In this document: positions 1 to 10,940 of the stretch, piece by piece
Layout: each line of letters begins with the position of its first letter
How positions within the stretch are numbered: the first letter of the stretch is position 1
Origin: Cryphonectria parasitica EP155
Lineage: Eukaryota; Ascomycota; Sordariomycetes; Diaporthales; Cryphonectriaceae
Assembly: GCF_011745365.1 (NCBI RefSeq)
Contig: NW_024468915.1
Location: forward strand, 2,706,653 to 2,770,652
Length of the DNA: 64,000 nucleotides
Direction of reading: 5' to 3'
Notes under the pieces: model-generated
Told to the model about the DNA's origin: nothing
What the model saw: only the letters and a program-made list of their open reading frames with translations
Database searches by the model: none
Program-made: the position numbers and the translations under genes

Positions 1-3000
1 AAGATACTACTGTCTGATAATCATAATCTTAATATATAGAAATCTTCAACTATTATTAAGAGATCTCTAAGCATTAAAGCTTCAAACAAAGCTTCAGCAA
101 TAATTCTTAATAATAGCATTTACATCTGTTTATAAGATCCGATTAAAGCTTAACAATTCAAGAAGATTATTGAAAAGTATCCTGCTATATAGAAAAACAA
201 AAGCTCTTTTAATATATCTAAGAATCAGATAATGAAGATTCCCTTAATAAAAGAATAGCAATATACAAAACTGAATTATTCTTACTACTCTATTTCCTGC
301 AAGAATAAGAAGTTTATTAATTAGATGTACGAAGAAATGCATAAAGCTAGCTGCCTCGAGTTTGCTAATAATATCTATTCATTTGTATTGCTAATCTTTA
401 TAATCTAGCAAATAGTATACGAGAAGGAAAAGAGCTGCATTGTTGCAGATCTCAGAGCTTTTAACAAGTAAGCAGTGCTTAATAATTACTCCCTTCCTCT
501 TTAATCAGATATAATCAAAGCTATATACAGTAAGCAGCACATCACAGTTATTAATGCCACAGCTTTCTTTTATCAATTCCCTATTTACTCTAAGTATTAT
601 AACTATTAAATTATGATTATGCATTATAGCTTTAAGCAATTAATAGTAGCTTTAATAAGCTACTGCAACTTGCTAGCTTATACTTAGAAGTATATGAACA
701 AGCTACTTTGTAATCATAAGCATTTTATCAAAGCATTTATTAATAATATTATAATCTTCTCAGATTCATTTAAGAACTATCTGAAGCATCTTGATATTAC
801 TTTGAACATTTTTGATAGAAAGGAAATCTCTATTTCTCCTATAAAGAGTTATATTAGTTTCCTCTTAATCAAACTTCTTAGCTTCTATATCAATATGCTT
901 AGTCTGTTTATTACAAAGAAATGCATTGAGGCTTTTCGAAAGATAATCTTTCTTAGAAATCTTAAGAATTTCGAAATCTACTTTAGTGCAACCAGTTTCC
1001 TACAAATAATAATCCTATACTATATACAGCTCATAAAACTGCTTCAACTGCAAAAGATAGCGCTGCTAGCTGAAAGCTATAAGCTTGGAAAAATCATATC
1101 TGGGAAGAAATCGCAGCATCAAGCTTATATACATTATATATACTATAAGCTAATAAATGCTAAAAAGATAGCTTTTGAGAATCTACAGAATACTATCTAC
1201 AGAAAAATGCACTTATACTATATGAAATCATTGCAGAAGCTATTTATTTAAGTAGATGAATACTTGCAATGAGAATTTAGCATAATAATCTTTTAATTGA
1301 AGGAAGACTATATTTAGCAATCTAGCAAGCTAATCCTCTTGCATACTATCAAACTAGTAATATTTCTCAGCTGCTGCTTAATAAAAGCTGAAATGAATTA
1401 CAATCTCTCTAAGCAAGAGATTGCATATCTAGTTTAAGCAATAAAATGCTTGTATAAGCTGATTCAATTAAACCAAGCACAGCTTGTAATTATTCTTACA
1501 GATTACAACGCTACGCATAGCATCATTACTCAAACACGCTTTAATACCTTATTTACAAACTGTACTAACTAATATCTTATCAATGCTTTCATCTATCTCA
1601 GCTAGTACTAGTTCAATATTTACTATCTAGCTAGGAAGCTTAACTATATTCCTGATGCTTTATTAAGGCTGTTTGCAATAGGAGATGCAGAGATGCAATA
1701 GAGCAACAAACTAGCTACTCTTAATATAGTAATTGATAATCTATCCACAGTTTTCCTTATCTTATTGGAAGTACAAATATCTGAAAATATGCAATAGCGC
1801 TTCTAGCAAGAATACAAGAAGAATACAGTTTATAGGAATATCATTACAGATCTAACAAAGATCAGTTTAGCTAGAAAGAAGCTTTCTATCTTAATAAATA
1901 ATAAGAATATTATTTCTGCTTCTAAGCTCAGCTATTCATTCTGCTTAAAGAACTAACTATTATATAATTACAATAATAATAGAAAAGAATACCTTGTTAT
2001 CTTACAACTTCTAATATAGAAACTTCTATACAATGCATATAATAATAAGTATTACTTTAGCAGAAACTATATAATAGCTAAATTGAATAATCTTTACTTC
2101 AGAAAAAAGCAACTGCTTATCTTATAGTATATTGATTACTGCTACAAGTATAGCATTTAGAAGAAGCAAAACTAGAAGCTAGCAGGTTTATTTCAACTAA
2201 TTCAAGCTCTTTCTGAATCTATATATACAATCTCTCTCGATTTCATTCTTAGATTGCTCTCAGTCAAATTAATAAGCATTCCGTAGCAGATAAAAAGTTT
2301 CAAAGCTTATAACTTGCTAATGCTCATTACTTGCAAGATCTTCAAGAAAACTCTACTAATTCCAAGCTACTTAATCTACTTAGCTAAGCAATGGGAAGCT
2401 GTTCTGAGCAGATAGCTGCTGTTGAGCAACTAAGCATGCTTTCGAGCAATTATCTCTGATTATAATGCTAAGTTCATCTTAGATTATTAAATGAGCTTAT
2501 GAAAAACCTTTAGTATGCATCTACAGATAATTATAATATATTATTCTCAAGCTAATAGAGCAGCTAAACAAAAGAATTAGAATATTAAGCTAGCTATTAG
2601 ATATTATACTGCTAAACATTCTGATAAGATTTGAATAAATCTAATTCCCTCTTTATAGTGAAATCTAAACAACTCATATTAATATTCTATTAATGCAAGC
2701 TCTTACAAGTTTCTGTTCGGATTTAAGATTCAGTTATCATTCAACTAATTAGTTAACATTATTAAACAACTATTCAAGATATACTTTATACATAAATATC
2801 TGCAAAAAGATATACAATTAGCTATGAATATTGTTGCAGCAGATAATAAATGCATATATAATGCTAAATACTAATACAAAGAATATAAGAAGAGTAACAA
2901 AGTCTAGCTAAAACTTAGCAAAGTATACAAGCTACTGCTATATCAGGCTAATAAGATATAAGCTCTTTGCAAAAGCTCTTTTATGATTATCAGAAAAATA

Positions 3001-3663
3001 TTATCTTTAGCTTATAAACTTAACTTCAAAACTGATAACTATAATGCTAATATTCAAGTATACTCAGTGATTAGCATTCAGTACCTAAATCAGTATAAGC
3101 TTACTAACAATCTCTTCAATTGCTAGCTACTTAAGCTTAGTCTGATCAAGCATAACAAAAACAGTAATAACTCAATTAAATCTGATAAAAACTATTACAA
3201 AATCGATTACATTATAAATAAGAAGATTAAGCAATAAGATAGCAAGAATATAGTACAATATCTAGTATAATAGAAGAGATAATTCTTATAGCACAATCGC
3301 TAGAAGAATTTGAGAAGCTTTAAGTATTCTAGCCTTATCAAGAAATATAAACATACATATTCTAACAAGGCTATAGAAATCCTTATAAAAAACAGCTCAG
3401 CTGATCCTGTAAAGAGAAAGCGCAGCTAGCCTTCCAAGAAACTATTGCCTAATAGCAATGAGAATGGAAAAGCCATGCTAGCACAGAGGAAGCAAGATCA
3501 GCCTGCTAAGAGCACAGCCTCCCCAGCTATCAACATTGATGCATCTAACAATACGTCTGGAGGCCTCCCTGAGCCTAAAAAGGATGGAAAACAGAGCTCT
3601 AAGACCTCTCCTGGCTTCCGAAGAAGCGCGAGACTGATACGTGGATACGTGATCCCTAGATAG
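1..3663 (+). mobile_element. RIP-degraded Ty3/gypsy retrotransposon, 3' part of pol
   Basis: Very AT-rich block with remnants of a retrotransposon polyprotein on the plus strand, cut by the window start. Around 690-1,250 an open stretch reads as reverse transcriptase: INNIIIFSDSF stands where the catalytic YVDD box lies, followed by the thumb-like DRKEISISPIKS and FLRNLKNFEIYF. RNase H remnants follow to about 1,700. Integrase-like sequence lies near 2,200-2,500 (ISLDFILRLLS-like start of the catalytic core). The last 73 codons (3,445-3,663) are open and end in the basic tail FRRSARLIRGYVIPR, as at the C-terminus of many fungal gypsy polyproteins. Most in-frame stops are TAG or TAA where CAG, CAA or TGG would be expected, which fits RIP. 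It cannot encode a working enzyme. A 3' LTR probably follows but its borders could not be fixed. Confidence 0.85.
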
Positions 3664-3800
3664 CTGCTGAGAACAGCAGGAACGTTTTTCCGTGGCCAGC
3701 ACTTGTGACAGTAGCCATAGAGGCCTTAGGTGAATGAGGCCTGGGTAGCCACCCTGACTCACTGGCCTGGGCTATTCAATGGAAAGGCAGTAAGTTGCCA

Positions 3801-3867
3801 GGTATGCTAGCTCAGTTGGGACTAGTGCTAATTGCCTTCTATATAGAAGACAATTGGCAAGCATGCC
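3801..3867 (+). other. tRNA-like fold with consensus A box, no T arm
   Basis: GGTATGC at 3,801-3,807 can pair over seven positions with GCATGCC at 3,861-3,867 like an acceptor stem. TAGCTCAGTTGG matches the pol III A box, and AATTG/CAATT form a five-pair anticodon-like stem around a long loop. There is no T arm and no GGTTCGA B box, so this is not a functional tRNA. It may be a decayed tRNA, a tRNA-derived SINE head, or part of the LTR of the upstream gypsy element, whose stop codon is about 140 bp away. Confidence 0.25.
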
Positions 3868-4899
3868 TTGAGATAGATTAATTGAAGAATCATCTTCCTT
3901 TCTACCATTTGTACAGCCCCTAGAGTGCCTTCTACAATTTGTGTTGTTCTACACAAATAACAAAGAAACGATCCAGCTGCTGTATAGCCTCGTGGTGCTC
4001 ATTATCTCCGTATCAACCAGCGTACTGTCAATAATCTCGAGGATGCAGTCACGAGATGAAAAGAATTAAAGTTTGAAACTGGCTACGGAGTACTTCTCTA
4101 GGATCTTGGTGTAGCCATTCATGATCTCAGCCGTGCCGCGAAGCTCGAACATCACCATCAGGCTAGGATTACAGTCAAGACTACCAGCTTTCATCTAAGC
4201 CCCAAACGAATTCCGGCATCGTGATACCAACAGGCAGTATATAGCAAGTTGTGGCAATAATCTCGACAAATCAATAAACTGATCAAGTATCACCTGCAGC
4301 TATGATCGCAACCCGAGAGGTGCGTAAGAAGGAGAGGGTGAGAGATCTTGGCTGCCTCGCTGGCATACCTGAGGCAAGGTTAGACTTGACAACTGAACAG
4401 GCGCGTCTCGGCACGCAAACTGCTCTTCCTCAGATTTCAGTAGAGATAGGCGCTGCAAAACTTTCAAGCAGTGAATTCTGGAAGTCCGTGTTTCTAGGCA
4501 TTGGCGAGGCTATCTTTGAGAAGCGTCTCAAAGTCAATATCGCGCCCATCGAGAACCCCGGTGTCATGAATAGTGTCCTTCACCAGCTATATCTCAGTGC
4601 TTCCTTTAACTTCTGTTATTTGCGTCTACGTAGTGCAGAGGCGCTCCCTTCAAGACGATCTGAACGTTCAAGCTGGAAACATGCCGATCATAATTGGGCT
4701 GAGAGTCTAGTGCTTTTGACTTGACAGCCCAACAGACATTTTGATGTGAAATTACCGCAAGACCCAACCTGAATCGTATTCAAGTCGCTGCTATCTCGCG
4801 AGTACTGTCGTAGTAACTATCTACCAAGTGCTGATGTACCTATATGAAATACTCAAGCGATCATTTTAGTGTGCTTATACTTTGCACCATTTGAGAATC
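3868..4899. other. No confident gene; one unassigned 140-codon frame
   Basis: Base composition returns to normal here. The longest open frame is 4,302-4,724 on the plus strand (140 codons, containing SSEFWKSVFLGIGEAIFEK). It has no domain I recognise, no intron signals, and nothing matching on the other strand. It could be a decayed gene piece; I do not assign a function. Confidence 0.3.
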
Positions 4900-6120
4900 T
4901 CACTCCTTTGGACCGGTATCTTCCCCAGCAGCCATCTTGGCCTTGTACTCCAGAAAATATTTGATACCCTTCGGTATGCCGTTCCACATCAAACCCTGAT
5001 TCATGCCCACTACACGGTGTTCCATGGCCTTCTTCAACAAAGTTCGCGAGATGATATGCTCGTGCTAGGCTGCAGCATCGGGGAAGCCTTCGAACTTCTT
5101 CTCTGGCTCGCACATAACTACAATATCGAAACGGTCGTTCTACGGTGCGAACAAGATGCCTGCATACGTGATACGGTCACCATCCAACACTGCTTTTCTT
5201 CAAACCAGCCCTCTAGCACCTCGAGGACACGCCAAGCTTGACCATTATAGCGCTCAACAGCCGATGGGACTTACTCTGGGGGCATGATGTTGAACGCGTA
5301 TTCATTTGCCTGCCGGCAAGGGGCTAAATTCAGCAGGTTATTCAACATCAAATCTGTGATTGTTCCTTCTTGAGAGTATGTGCCAGATAGGAACGGATGT
5401 GTGACATCTTTGCATGGAGTAAAACGACAGGAGTAGAAGGATGAACATACTAACCAGCCTGGCCATAGTAAGGACCTTAGCCGCTGACTTGAAAATGAAG
5501 CTACTGATTGCAGTGATGCTTTGTCCTTGAGGGTGCTGTAGCTGATGAGGTCTTTGATATCGTACTGCTCGATCAAGTAGTTCGGAAGAGCACTCGTGTC
5601 CTAAAGAGTCAGGCCACTGGTTGGGTCCTCGATAGCTGTGAGAGGCATGCATGGGGCACTGATGTCAGAGATTGACTCCAGAGCTTCTTTCATTCTTTTT
5701 TTTTTTTTAAAAAAAAAAGTTTATCCTTTTTGTTTATGTGAGGTTTGTCAGAATCGACCGATCGTCTAGTGTTAGACTCTGGATTCGAAACGATAGGGAG
5801 AAGGGAATGAAAGCACATACTGGGATAATGGCCATTGTGGTTCAAATCAGTGTAGGGCTTCTTCTCTACTTCAGCCAATTTGAGGGAGATGATTTCACAT
5901 TATTCAAATGGAAGTTTTAGCTCTCCATGAATAACTAGGATTTGGCAATTGTGAAAGAGAGCAGTAGGCAGTGTATGCCTTGGAGAGTGGTGAGGTGGGC
6001 CATAAAGCTTGAGGATGGGATCGGAAAGGTGGTGAAATCTGTCACGGCTCTTACAAGAAGAGAGAGCTCCTCCAAGATGACCATAACCTTCCAAGGATTG
6101 AGGTCCGAAGATGTGAACAT
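4900..6120 (-). pseudogene. Glutathione S-transferase (Ure2-like) pseudogene
   Basis: Remains of a fungal Ure2/GstA-type glutathione S-transferase, which would conjugate or reduce substrates with glutathione in the cytosol. Pieces appear in the right order on the minus strand. The thioredoxin-fold start DLNPWKVMVILEELSL is at about 6,102-6,055, VEKKPYTDLNHNGHYPS near 5,830-5,880, IEDPTSG near 5,630, LIEQYDIKDLISY near 5,560, then GPYYGQAG. The helical domain follows with YNGQAWRVLEVLEGWFEEKQ, and the end GLMWNGIPKGIKYFLEYKA runs to the TGA at 4,900-4,902. At least six stops interrupt it, nearly all at expected Trp or Gln codons (TGG to TAG, CAA to TAA), plus a frameshift after EEKQCW. Candidate introns remain, for example one with a GTATGT donor near 5,822. 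The stop pattern is RIP-type even though only this one copy is in the window. Confidence 0.8.
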
Positions 6121-6405
6121 AGGGTCAGCTATGTCAAGTAATCTCGCGTGGAGATGAAGCTTCGCGTAAGGCCACTAGATGCAGCTTACGGCTCAACTAG
6201 ATCTCGAGGGACTTGAGGCTCATTCTGGCCCAGCCATTGCCCATGAGCTCAATCCATGTTGGCTCCAAAACGTATGATATCAAAGTGCACCTCCAATTGC
6301 ATAATAATAGGAGACCGTGTGCTACAGCATAGAACAAGGTCATGGTATTAATCATGCGTCAATGCTCAAGCAATAACTCCAAGCCATCATGAAAAGTTGG
6401 ACATA

Positions 6406-6447
6406 CTGTCTGACCCCCCCTTGCCGGACACCCGTACCCGCCGGACA
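6406..6447 (+). repeat. Left 42-bp terminal inverted repeat of the pogo element
   Basis: Begins CTGTCTGACCCCCCCTTGCC and is the exact reverse complement of 8,568-8,609. The sequences diverge immediately inside. Confidence 0.95.
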
Positions 6448-6557
6448 CTAAAATGCGAAATGGCCCACACAATTGCCACCTTTTCAAGTATATAGAAATA
6501 ATTCACTTCAAATCGTATAATAATAATAAATATATCATCGAAATGATCTAAATTTCC

Positions 6558-8314
6558 TCATTCCAAATATCTAGTTGGCATACGGCTAGTCCGCCCAGAA
6601 GATCGACGAATTGGTGGTGAATCCTTACGTGGAATGTCTGCATTATCGTCCTCAGAGTCCTCCTCGTCAACCTCGTCTTGAACCTCCACAATATCCTCAG
6701 CAGGCAAATCCTCCTCTTCCTGGGCTGTGTTGGCCTCTTCTCCAGCCGAAAGTGCCTCTGAAATAGTCATAAAGCGTTTGTTAGGATTGGGGATCTTCTT
6801 GCGCTTTCGGGTCTTCGAAATGGCCTCGTTCTGAGCCTTAAGGGAGGCATTTCGCTGTCGGAGCAAGATAACCTCAGCTTGGAGGTCTTTAAGGTGATTT
6901 GCGATCCTCCTCAACTTGCTGCGTTCGTTGTAGCTTCGGTCTCGGCCTATAGCAGTAATAAACTCATGGGAAATGGGCTCATTCTCCTCGTCCTCCTCCA
7001 ACTCATCTGCTCCTCGTTTTTGCTTATCCTCCTGGATTTCCTCATGAGATAGGGCTTTATGGCGATTAATTGGATAGTTGCCACTATGTCTCCATCCTCC
7101 TTTTACTACTTTAGGAGTGATTGCTGCCCTGGCTGTGATGAGATACCGTAGAAAGTTGATCTTGTTAACAGGGGCTGAGTCTGTGAGATCTTGCAACTTT
7201 TGAAGTTCTTTCCGATAGGCTGCTTTCAGTACAGCAAATATGCCGTTATCTAGTGGCTGGAGGCTGTGGGAGGTGTATGCGGGGAGAAAGCAAAGGAAAA
7301 CGTTATTCAAGTAGCAAGAAGCTATGAACTCCAGCTGTTTTATATCAGCACATTATCCTCGAGAAATACCACCTTGAGCTTCAAAAGATCTTAACTTACT
7401 GATGTATGGCTATTATGGCCATCTAGGATGAGGAGGATAGCTCGAGATATATCATTCTCACGGAGAATATTCATCTGAAGGAGGAAAACATCCTCAAGCC
7501 ACGCTACCGCGATTTCATTGCTTGTCCAGCCGTTTTGACTGGTAATCACGCGCCAGGTTGGCACAGACTGCTCCATGTCTTCAGAAAACCACTGTTTTTG
7601 AAGATCTTTGCCCTTGAAGATGATGCCTGGGTCGAGAAGCTGGCCTGTGGCTGTACAGCTTTCAATGAGAGTAACCCAGCTTCTGTCCTGGCTGCTTTTG
7701 AGGAATGCCTTCTTTTTTTCAGAGGATCCAAGGACCAGCGAGTTCAGGCCTATCAAAAGTATCAGTTCAGGAGCTCTGAGATGAGGATTCCATAGAAATT
7801 TACCATATCCAGTCATAATGCCACCCTCATCCACATTCACTGTAAGCTGTGGCTCGATCCACCCATATTCCTTCTCGCGAATGTCGAAATACTAGTTAAC
7901 AGCTTTCGGGGTGAAGGCATCGTATCTGGTGGCTTCCTGGCGAGTGCCTATTTTATGGCGAATTTGAGGATTTCTCTTCTTGAAGCCCTCTATCCATTTG
8001 CGGCCAAGGGCATTGAGATCTCCCTTCTGCTTGAGGAGGGCTCCTACAACACCACGCACAGCAGAAGCTGATGGAGCATATCCTAGGCTCTCCTACTTGA
8101 TGATTCATCTCGATATCTTCTTTTCCTCAGTAGTAGAAAGGCGTTGTTGAGGTTTCTTTGCTTCTTGAACTGAGGACCCTGCATGCAGCCGATCTGACAG
8201 CGTTTGGGGGGCGATTCCGTGTTTCTTGGCTGATTTTCGTAAAGATAAATGGTTATCTATAATATCGAAGAGGGCATCAGCCATATTCTCCTCATTCCAG
8301 GCGTGGGAAGGCAT
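6558..8314 (-). pseudogene. pogo-type transposase, three in-frame stops, one intron
   Basis: Cut-and-paste transposase of the pogo/Fot1 family. From the ATG at 8,314 one frame runs through exon 1 (8,314-7,400) and, after a predicted 65-nt intron (7,399-7,335, donor GTAAGT, acceptor ACAG), through exon 2 (7,334-6,558), for 563 residues. The N-terminus is a psq-like HTH (MADALFDIIDNHLSLRKSAK). The DDE domain shows NVDEGGI (first Asp), LILDGHNSH (second Asp), and HSLQPLDNGIF after the splice. The C-terminus is acidic and lysine-rich. Three stops at 8,105-8,107, 8,093-8,095 and 7,892-7,894 interrupt exon 1; each fits a Trp or Gln codon changed by C-to-T or G-to-A. I saw no frameshift, so inactivation is by RIP-like nonsense changes only. 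The initiation codon precedes the HTH directly. Confidence 0.85.
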
Positions 8315-8567
8315 TGTGGCTTGCTTGAGGTAGAAGATTGTTGAAGGAAAAGGATCATGGATATGAAGACAGGAAGGAACAGATATTAGCTTCCGGCATT
8401 GCCAGAATTGCGTCATAAGGCGTCCAGGCATAGATATAAGTATATCAATAGATTCGTCAATTAAAGGGCTATCTATCTATCAAAACAGTTTCTGAATAGC
8501 TTCAATATTGAGGAAATAATATGTAAGTGAGGATGTTGGTATTTGTATGGCGCTGTCGGAAATTAGC

Positions 8568-8609
8568 TGTCCGGCGGGTACGGGTGTCCGGCAAGGGGGG
8601 GTCAGACAG
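8568..8609 (-). repeat. Right 42-bp terminal inverted repeat of the pogo element
   Basis: Exact reverse complement of 6,406-6,447, ending GGGGTCAGACAG before the TA duplication. Confidence 0.95.
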
Positions 8610-8611
8610 TA

Positions 8612-9196
8612 AATCTTACCTTCGTTTCAGCCAGATAATCATATTGTCTCCAGCTCAGCTCAAAATGGTTATATGGAGAATGTTGCAACATTGTTCAGGT
8701 TTCTTTGACTGCAGCAAGCATAAGAAATTTCTTGCGTCATATGGTCTAAGCAATAATCCAGGAAATTGAAGGTCTAGTATCATCTTCGCCGAGACCGTTT
8801 GTAGCTCGCTCATTCTGCAAAATGCCCCTCTCTTAAAAACGATCATCGGAAGTACCAAAGCCACCTTGATTACTAATAATGCCGAACTTCTAGACAGAGA
8901 AGGGTCTTATTTTTATGTTTCGATGCAACAAGAAACCTAGTCGCAACAATGGAACTTTTGAAAGTAGCAAAGTATGATGTGTTGCATGAAGTATTAAGTG
9001 TAGGTACAGATGATGCTGTGCTGTTCGTGATGGTTCGTGATGCTATATAGTGCGGACATAAACGTGTTCGAAAAAATGCATGTTATTTTCCCTCGTTCTA
9101 TATATTTTTTTTTTTAGAAGTACACGCTAATATACGAAAGCTCGATCTCCAAGTACATGAAGTGCAAATGTTCTGTTACAAGCCTTGCCCCGAAAC
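8612..9196. other. Intergenic, no gene seen
   Basis: Short frames only. It contains a T-rich run near 9,105-9,116 and probably the 3' untranslated region of the carboxylesterase on the minus strand. Confidence 0.5.
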
Positions 9197-10819
9197 TCAA
9201 TACGAGGGCAGAGTGTCCAGCCACGACTCGAGGAAAGTGGTCCGGTTACTGGCCTCGGTAAGCCAGCTGGATTCGAAAGAGTCTCCGAGCCACATAATCT
9301 CTTGGGTCTCAGTAGTCAGAGCCGGCCACTGGCTCAGGTTTCCGCCGTTGGGGTTTCCAGTCTTGATGAAGTTGGCCCAGTACTGCGCCATAACAGCCTC
9401 GATTTCGTAGTCTGTCTGGTTCCAAGTGACATTGCTGTAGCTGGCATATGGGATGTTGTTGAAGTTGTACCAGAGCTCGGAGCCGTGGTAGGCACCTTGG
9501 TCTTGGTCCTCTGCGGGGGTGTGGTACCAATAGTATCCATACACATTGCTGGACGCACCGCCAGCTGTCCAGGCCTGGCCCCACAGCCAGACGCTAAGCC
9601 GGTTCAGGTCGTCGAACAAGGCGTTGTTGGCGTTGTTGGCATCGTCGTCGCTGGCTGCCGGGTACAATTCAAAGAACTCGGTGGAGAAGTTCTGGAAGGC
9701 CTCAGCAAAATCAGACTTGAAAGTCTCGAGGGTAAAGCCGGGAGCGGTAGAGGCACCGGACTCGTCCTTGTTTCCGCCCGTCAGGACGGGCACGTCGGCA
9801 TGATCATTCGAGGCCAACGCCTCACCGTAGCCCAGGGGGAGGACGTAACCATCGATGACAGGACGCCATAGGGGAGGGTCCATGAATGCGCTGGTGAGGT
9901 TAGCATAAATGGTATCATCGAAAGTGGTGTCCATCAAATTGCCCTGGGCGATGAGGTCCTCCGTCGACACATTGCGGAGCTCTGCAATCGACGAGACATT
10001 CATCGTTTCGAGAAAGGAGACTCCGTCGGCCTCGGCGGCGGCCTTGGTGCGATAGCTGGAAGCCAGACTCCCAATGAGAGGGTCCTTGGGCGTACGAGCT
10101 CCGCTCTCCGAAATGACACCAGCAACCATATCGCGTGAGAGAGGGCTATAAATGGTATCCAGAGCACACGCGGATCCTGCAGACTGACCTCCCACAGTGA
10201 TCTGCGATGCGTTGCCACCGAAGTTCTCGATGTTTTCGTACACCCACGTCAGGGCCAGTTGTTGATCGAGGAGACCGTAGTTACCAGAGGCATTGTGACC
10301 AGATTCTGCGGAGAGGTCAGGGTGTGCAAGGTAGCCAAAAGCGCCAAGGCGATAGTTGATAGTAACGACGATGATATCCTTGCTTGCCAAACCTGCTCCA
10401 TTGTAGGTTGGAACAGCACCGTCACCGCCCTCAAAGCGACCGCCGTAAATCCAGAAGTACACGGGCAGATTTCCAGCGGAAGTATCGCTCGGAGTCCAGA
10501 TATTCAAGAAGAGACAGTCCTCACTGGACGTGTTGTAGATGTTGCCCAAGACACTGGCCGAGTCCGACGCAGGTGAGGCGCAGTTGCTGCCAAAGGCCGT
10601 GGCGTTTAGGACACCCTCCCAGGATGTAGTTTGGGGCGCCTTCCAGCGATTGTCCCCGCCGGTAGAGGCGCCGTAAGGGATACCCAGGTACTCGGTGACG
10701 TCGTCGCGATAGGGAGAAGCTTGGCCCCGGAGTTGGCCATAGGTGGTGTTGATTATAGGATAAGTAGTCGCTGTGGCTGTAGCCGACAGGAGAGCGGCGA
10801 CAAAAGCGTGGGAAAACAT
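9197..10819 (-). CDS. Secreted type B carboxylesterase/lipase
   Basis: Intact intronless gene for a 540-residue alpha/beta-hydrolase of the carboxylesterase type B family (cholinesterase/lipase fold, usually 500-570 residues), which hydrolyses carboxylic esters. A signal peptide is visible (MFSHAFVAALLSATATA), so the product is probably secreted, and many Asn-X-Ser/Thr sites suggest glycosylation. The catalytic triad can be placed: Ser213 in GGQSAGSA, Glu353 in NKDESG, His445 in YHGSELWYNF. The oxyanion region reads IYGGRFEGGD where the family usually has HGGGF, so the first position is changed and an Arg replaces a Gly. The family signature EDCLFLNIW is present at 100-108. The start directly before the signal peptide is the only sensible one. 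A TATA-like box lies about 115 nt upstream. No damage is seen, in contrast to its neighbours. Substrate cannot be told. Confidence 0.93.
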   Translation of the reverse strand: MFSHAFVAALLSATATATTYPIINTTYGQLRGQASPYRDDVTEYLGIPYGASTGGDNRWKAPQTTSWEGVLNATAFGSNCASPASDSASVLGNIYNTSSEDCLFLNIWTPSDTSAGNLPVYFWIYGGRFEGGDGAVPTYNGAGLASKDIIVVTINYRLGAFGYLAHPDLSAESGHNASGNYGLLDQQLALTWVYENIENFGGNASQITVGGQSAGSACALDTIYSPLSRDMVAGVISESGARTPKDPLIGSLASSYRTKAAAEADGVSFLETMNVSSIAELRNVSTEDLIAQGNLMDTTFDDTIYANLTSAFMDPPLWRPVIDGYVLPLGYGEALASNDHADVPVLTGGNKDESGASTAPGFTLETFKSDFAEAFQNFSTEFFELYPAASDDDANNANNALFDDLNRLSVWLWGQAWTAGGASSNVYGYYWYHTPAEDQDQGAYHGSELWYNFNNIPYASYSNVTWNQTDYEIEAVMAQYWANFIKTGNPNGGNLSQWPALTTETQEIMWLGDSFESSWLTEASNRTTFLESWLDTLPSY

Positions 10820-10933
10820 GATGTGAAACCGTTACCAACGAATGTGAAAGCAATTGGTCGGCAAGATGAATGAAAGAGTGAATGCTTGAATAGTACAGTG
10901 AGAGCAAGTTCACCACAGCGTCAGGACAGGCGG

Positions 10934-10940
10934 CTTTATA
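10934..10940 (-). promoter_or_regulatory. Possible TATA box of the carboxylesterase gene
   Basis: TATAAAG on the minus strand, about 115 nt before the ATG at 10,819. Position and sequence fit a fungal core promoter; not proven. Confidence 0.4.

Larger units (their letters stand above)
6404..8611 (-). mobile_element. pogo/Fot1-type Tc1-mariner DNA transposon, complete
   Basis: The element proper is 6,406-8,609, flanked by TA dinucleotides at 6,404-6,405 and 8,610-8,611, the target duplication of the Tc1/mariner superfamily. Both ends carry perfect 42-bp inverted repeats beginning CTGTCTGACCCCCCC. Length (2.2 kb), the TA target and a transposase with psq-type HTH plus DDE domain place it in the pogo/Fot1 group of fungal transposons. 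The single transposase gene lies on the minus strand and fills most of the element. The repeats being identical at both ends suggests fairly recent insertion. Confidence 0.93.

Noticed and set aside
9185..9871. Long plus-strand open frame opposite the carboxylesterase
   Set aside because: It is a shadow of the GC-rich esterase coding sequence on the other strand; no domain and no start context.
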